Assembly (NCBI RefSeq): GCF_020283565.1
Contig: NC_060064.1
Span: 14,404,337 to 14,468,336, forward strand
DNA: 64,000 nucleotides
From: Trifolium pratense
Lineage: Eukaryota; Streptophyta; Magnoliopsida; Fabales; Fabaceae
Direction of reading: 5' to 3'
In this document: positions 59,632 through 64,000 of the stretch, piece after piece
How positions within the stretch are numbered: the stretch's first letter is position 1
Layout of the letters: each line of letters begins with the position of its first letter
Notes under the pieces: model-generated
Told to the model about the DNA's origin: nothing
What the model saw: only the letters and a program-made list of their open reading frames with translations
Databases searched by the model: none
Position numbers and translations under genes: made by a program

Positions 59632-59920
59632 ATTATTATAACGAATACGAATTTTACAAAATCGATCGTTGGATTGAATGTTTATATTATATAGATCATC
59701 CATAAATTTTTTTAAAAAAATTAAAAATCGTTTGATATGTTATTGAGACACATCAAGATTAACGGTATTCAATTAAAACTCATAACCCGTTAATTTTGAT
59801 TGGTTTCGATAACATATCAAATGATTTTCGATTTCTTTAGAAAAAAATATGGATGATCTATATGATATAAACTTTCAATCAAACGGTCGATTTTGTAAAA
59901 TTCGTATTCTTTATAATAAT
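59632..59920. mobile_element. long-hairpin MITE, copy 5
   Basis: The arms attattataacgaatacgaa and, reversed, attattataaagaatacgaa pair over about 140 bp. They share atcgttggattgaatgttta and cgtttgatatgttattgaga with the copies at 16216 and 18063. The GGGG terminus is absent. Confidence 0.8.
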
Positions 59921-62900
59921 ATTTGTAAGTGGTGCATGGTCCAAGACTTAATGCATTTGTGCATGTTAGACATGGCCTGAATAATAAGAGCTTTGGATCC
60001 AGGAGCAAGTTGAGAAAATCTTCACAATTGGTTCTCAATTTTAAAATCCAGACCCACCTATATCATGAAATGGGATGCTTCATTAGTATCCACCCATCGC
60101 CAAAAATACACGTCAATGAAGGAAGATTCGGCGACAAAAACACCATGGCATGTTATCTCATTCAATTCAATATCAAAAGTGGTTGAGAAGAAATTGACAC
60201 TCCAGCTTAACTTCCCAACATTTTATTTTTGAGATATCGTCTAAGTTTTTTTCTTTATCTTTATTTATTGACACAATAGATTCAGAAGTGTAAATGTTGT
60301 ATATAAATTATTTTTTTAATTTTCAAAAATACAAAATAAAATTAGTGTATCATAACATAACATATATGAAATATATTTAGATAATCTTTAGAAACAAAAA
60401 AACATTTGTCCAAATTGTAGTGATACCGCAATTTCATAAAATTTCTAAAGCGTAATTTATATCAAAATACGGGTACATTATATAATTATGTTAAATTCGT
60501 TAATATTGTGTTCTTCCCCAAGATCAACTATTCTTTACTCATATTCAGTATAAGGATAGATTAATTTGAGTAACATAATGTCTAATTGAAATTAGAGTTT
60601 TGTTTTGTATAGACTAATCCAATGAAAAATGTGATATCGGGAGAAATCTAACTTTTTTTTACACAGGAAATCTAACTTTAAACCTTGAGAATAATACACT
60701 CTATAGTTTCACTAGAACATATAAACTCAATGTCTTAATGTTTTGGGTTAAGATGTAGTGTCAGAGTCAATTGTTAAGTTACTTAGTGTCCAATATATCA
60801 ATCTAATCTAATGAAACTCCCCGTTGAGACACATACCTTTTGATAGATTGATATTTAAAGAGTAAATAACCAAATTAGTCTATAATTTTATAGGACACAT
60901 TTAAATAATATTCAATTTTATAAATATTTTAAAATCATTTCTAACTCTATTACATAAACCTCAATTGAAGCAAGCATCACAAGGCAGTAACCATGGTTTC
61001 TATTTTTGGGGTAATGTTTTAGATATTGGCTGGCAGTGTGGCTAGGTCAGTGAGGTCACATGTAAATGCACATTACTCATGTGGGTTGCTCCATATTCTC
61101 ACACCATTTTTGTCTCTTTGTTGCCTTCAAAAACACTAATCTCACGCGCCTTATCACTTCACTAGTTGCTTTCTCACCAATTTCATGTAGGTCGTGTATC
61201 TCACGCGATACTAATCGAATGGTTTGCTTGAGCTTCCCTTTATATTTTTCTTGAGCTTCCCTTTATAAACACGGTATTAAAAATTCACAGTAGTAGTACT
61301 AAATAATTGAATTTCAATTAGTGTGCCATTATCTTATTCGCTGCTGAATTTACAAGACTATCCTCTTGCATTTCCGTCACAAAATGTTTGTTTTATAAAG
61401 AAATTACTTTATAACCCTTCGTCAATTTTTGTCAAGTTGTATTTGTCAAATTAATTCATGGTTTGCCAAATGGTAGACATTTGAGGGGTTGCCTCTTTTG
61501 TAATTATCTTTTTTAATTGTTGTTAAAGATTAATTGTTCATTTTTTAATTATTCATCATGACTTTATTGTTATTTTTCTGACGGCAGTTTAAATAGAAAA
61601 TAAGTGGTCTCAATTTATTTGTGTAATAAACTGTCTTCTTCTTTCCTTTAACCGAATTGAATTTTATTGGTGTTTTACGATATTCTCGAACCAGATTAAA
61701 TTTAAAAAAATGAAATTGATTTTCACTTTGGCTGAAATATATTCTTTTCTTACAACTCAATTTTTTCGATAAACAAAAGTCAATGATTTGACCATCAATA
61801 ACAACTAAAAGAATGTTGGTGTGTCGGATACAAAAATTTCTAAAGTTAAATTGATAGGTGCATCTCGACTCAATTATACTTGACGGGTGGAAAATAAAAG
61901 TGCGGATTGACCGACAAATTTTAGTTTATCTCTAAATTTTGTTAATATCCATGTTATGGAGACTTCTAGTCATGTTTTCAGTCTGCCGAAATTTCTGAGA
62001 TTCTGTATGCCTAAAAATATCCATGTGACTCAATAGTTTTTGTTTTTGACGGTAGCACTCTTTCTCTAAAAAAAAATAAAATAAAAGACTCTAACTTTTT
62101 TATCATTTAAATTAATTCATTGCTAGTTCCCTCGATAAAATATTAAACCGTAACGTTTATACTGGTAAAGAAAGAAGAATACTCACATGTATATTATGAT
62201 ACGGTTATGATACATGTTACTTTTGTTAGTTAGTTTTCTAACGCCAAGCCAGCTGGTTAGATCGATATTCCTTATTACCTTCCGATTTGATTTTTCCATA
62301 AAGTATTGGCAATGATGTCAATGAAGACAACATTTTAACTAACTATATCACATGATTCACGTTTTTATTGTCAAATCTGCATCTAGTAGCAGTAGCTAGT
62401 AATCATTTTGGTTTTCGAGTGAACAACAATACTTACGATATGAGCATGCATGTTCATGTAAAAATAGGAGATTGGGGTCTTGTTAGCGGTGTACTACTAT
62501 CTATGAACAAGGTTTAGAGTGTTTGTGTTTCTTAGTAAAAAAAAAAGACATGTCTTTCCAATGTCCTGGATCTCTATTTAAAGAGGTTACAACATGTCTT
62601 TCCAAAAGATATAGTGGAGAGTTAATTAAGATGTCATCATGGGATCAATGAGGTAATGCCTTGGATGAGAGGTGATATGCTTGAGTCATATAGATTGTCT
62701 TACTCGATTATTGAGTTTTTAAGGGTCCGTTTGATCTGCAAAATGTAAGGACTGAACAAAACGGTACAACACAATGGAAGATAGAACAACACATGACAAA
62801 CATTTAAGGTATTGAACAAATTTTGTGTTATACGATATTTGGTGGACAAAATGAGGGTCAAGGGACAAGACAAAAACTAAAATTCTCGTTTCTTACTAAA

Positions 62901-64000
62901 CCACAGGATAATTTTTTGTCCTCAAATGATAGGATGAGATAAAAATCTAAAAATCACAGCAATCAATAAGATATTGCCAAGTCTAGGAAGTGGACTCACT
63001 CCCTCCCCCATCCACTTTGGTTTCAACCGTTGAGAATTTTCAACTACAATTAATCCACATCATTTTCAACATCTTATTCATTAAACCATTGCACTTGTTC
63101 AATAGTTGAAAAAAAAAATTCAACACCTCCATTGCACATGGTCTAATAGTATAACAGTGCATCGAGATAAAGAGGAAAATGTTAACAAGTGTTTTTTGAC
63201 ATTCTTTAAGGATTTTAAACAGTAATTTTTTATGAAAATATATGGAGTCAATATATTTAAAATTGAAATGTTTAACTTTTAGAATAAATAATTTATTTAA
63301 ATGAAATTCTTAAAGAGTGTTCGGAGATACTTGTTAGCTAGCAAGACCGAAAAAAATATTTATAACATCTGGAACATTGATTTTCGGCTCAGATCAATTA
63401 ACTCAAGCAATGACTTTAAGCCTTAAAATTTGGGTTAAAATAAGATCCCAAAAAAGTCAATTTAATTATAAGTATATAATATAGTAATTTCATTATAAAA
63501 TATAGTAATTTCATTATAAAGTTTGTTTAACTTGAATGAAAGCCTCGTATCTTAAAATATAGAGGAGTGTTATATGTACAACTAATATGTGATAACTTTG
63601 GGACACCTTTTTTGTTTCTTCTTCTTTTATGTGACAAAAACCATAAAGAGAGAGATGAAGAGAAATAGTAAAAATAAAATGTGAGTATAAGAGAGAGAAT
63701 TGTCTAAAAAATTGCTCCAAAATGTACAAGTATCATTTCTCTAAAAAGTTGTTATTATAAAAAAATAAAAAAATAAAAACATTTTGGCTTTGGCGAATTT
63801 GTAGCAACATTGCTGAAACCTTGCTCAAGTAAAACCAACATTAGTTGGATTTGCAAGCTTTGTTAGGTACCACACCATTGTTAAGGAAATGAGAGGGCTA
63901 CATCAAACTCAAATTGTGTAAGAGAACATACTGCATATGATTGATATGTGTATGAATTAAATAAAGAAACGATGATATTATGACGATGAATGAAGGTACT
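59921..64000. other. AT-rich sequence, no gene seen
   Basis: No ORF, RNA gene or defined transposon is supported. Small repeats such as tgagcttccctttata (61229 and 61251) and taatttcattataaa (63484 and 63505) are present. Confidence 0.35.

Overview
The window is plant nuclear DNA. It is AT-rich, its genes have GT-AG introns, and it is packed with LTR retrotransposons, SINEs, LINE remnants and miniature inverted-repeat elements. The element types, a CC-NBS-LRR fragment, an F-box remnant and a defensin-like gene suggest a temperate legume (Medicago or clover type). That assignment rests on recognition of families, not on a search.

Layout. 1-6715 is the 5' part of a SIRE-type Ty1/copia element on the minus strand: a complete gag-pol frame, a UAG stop in a readthrough-type context, and an in-frame env-like ORF. 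It sits in an LTR-like gypsy sequence (6716-7350), which abuts the truncated 3' end of a second minus-strand copia (7351-11659). At 12.5-13.3 kb lies a broken fasciclin-like arabinogalactan gene. From 13.7 to 19.9 kb come MITEs, two hAT elements with exact 8-bp target duplications, a hairpin-MITE cluster, an LTR remnant and a CNL leucine-rich-repeat fragment. At 20.3 kb is a small two-exon defensin-like gene that looks intact. A third copia (20835-28443, plus strand) begins 79 bp past its stop codon and carries a 1.6-kb Mutator-type element inside.

From 28.5 to 38.7 kb there are LINE and other retroposed pieces, a second copy of the Mutator-type element, a SINE split by another MITE, a GC-richer block with a group II intron domain V-like hairpin (possible organelle DNA), and a 2.3-kb gypsy LTR. 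At 40 kb is an F-box pseudogene. The one ordinary multi-exon gene, 41527-44624 on the minus strand, encodes a SCAB-type actin-binding protein of 490 residues in 12 coding exons, with a MITE in its last intron. From 45 to 64 kb the window holds SINEs, a retroposon inside a 245-bp tandem repeat, MITEs, reverse-transcriptase fragments and long stretches with no recognisable gene.

Only the SCAB gene and the defensin-like gene look like intact host genes. The rest is transposons or gene relics. The clearest structural theme is short Mutator-like elements with 9-bp target duplications. Two long copies contain arrays of short stem-loops.
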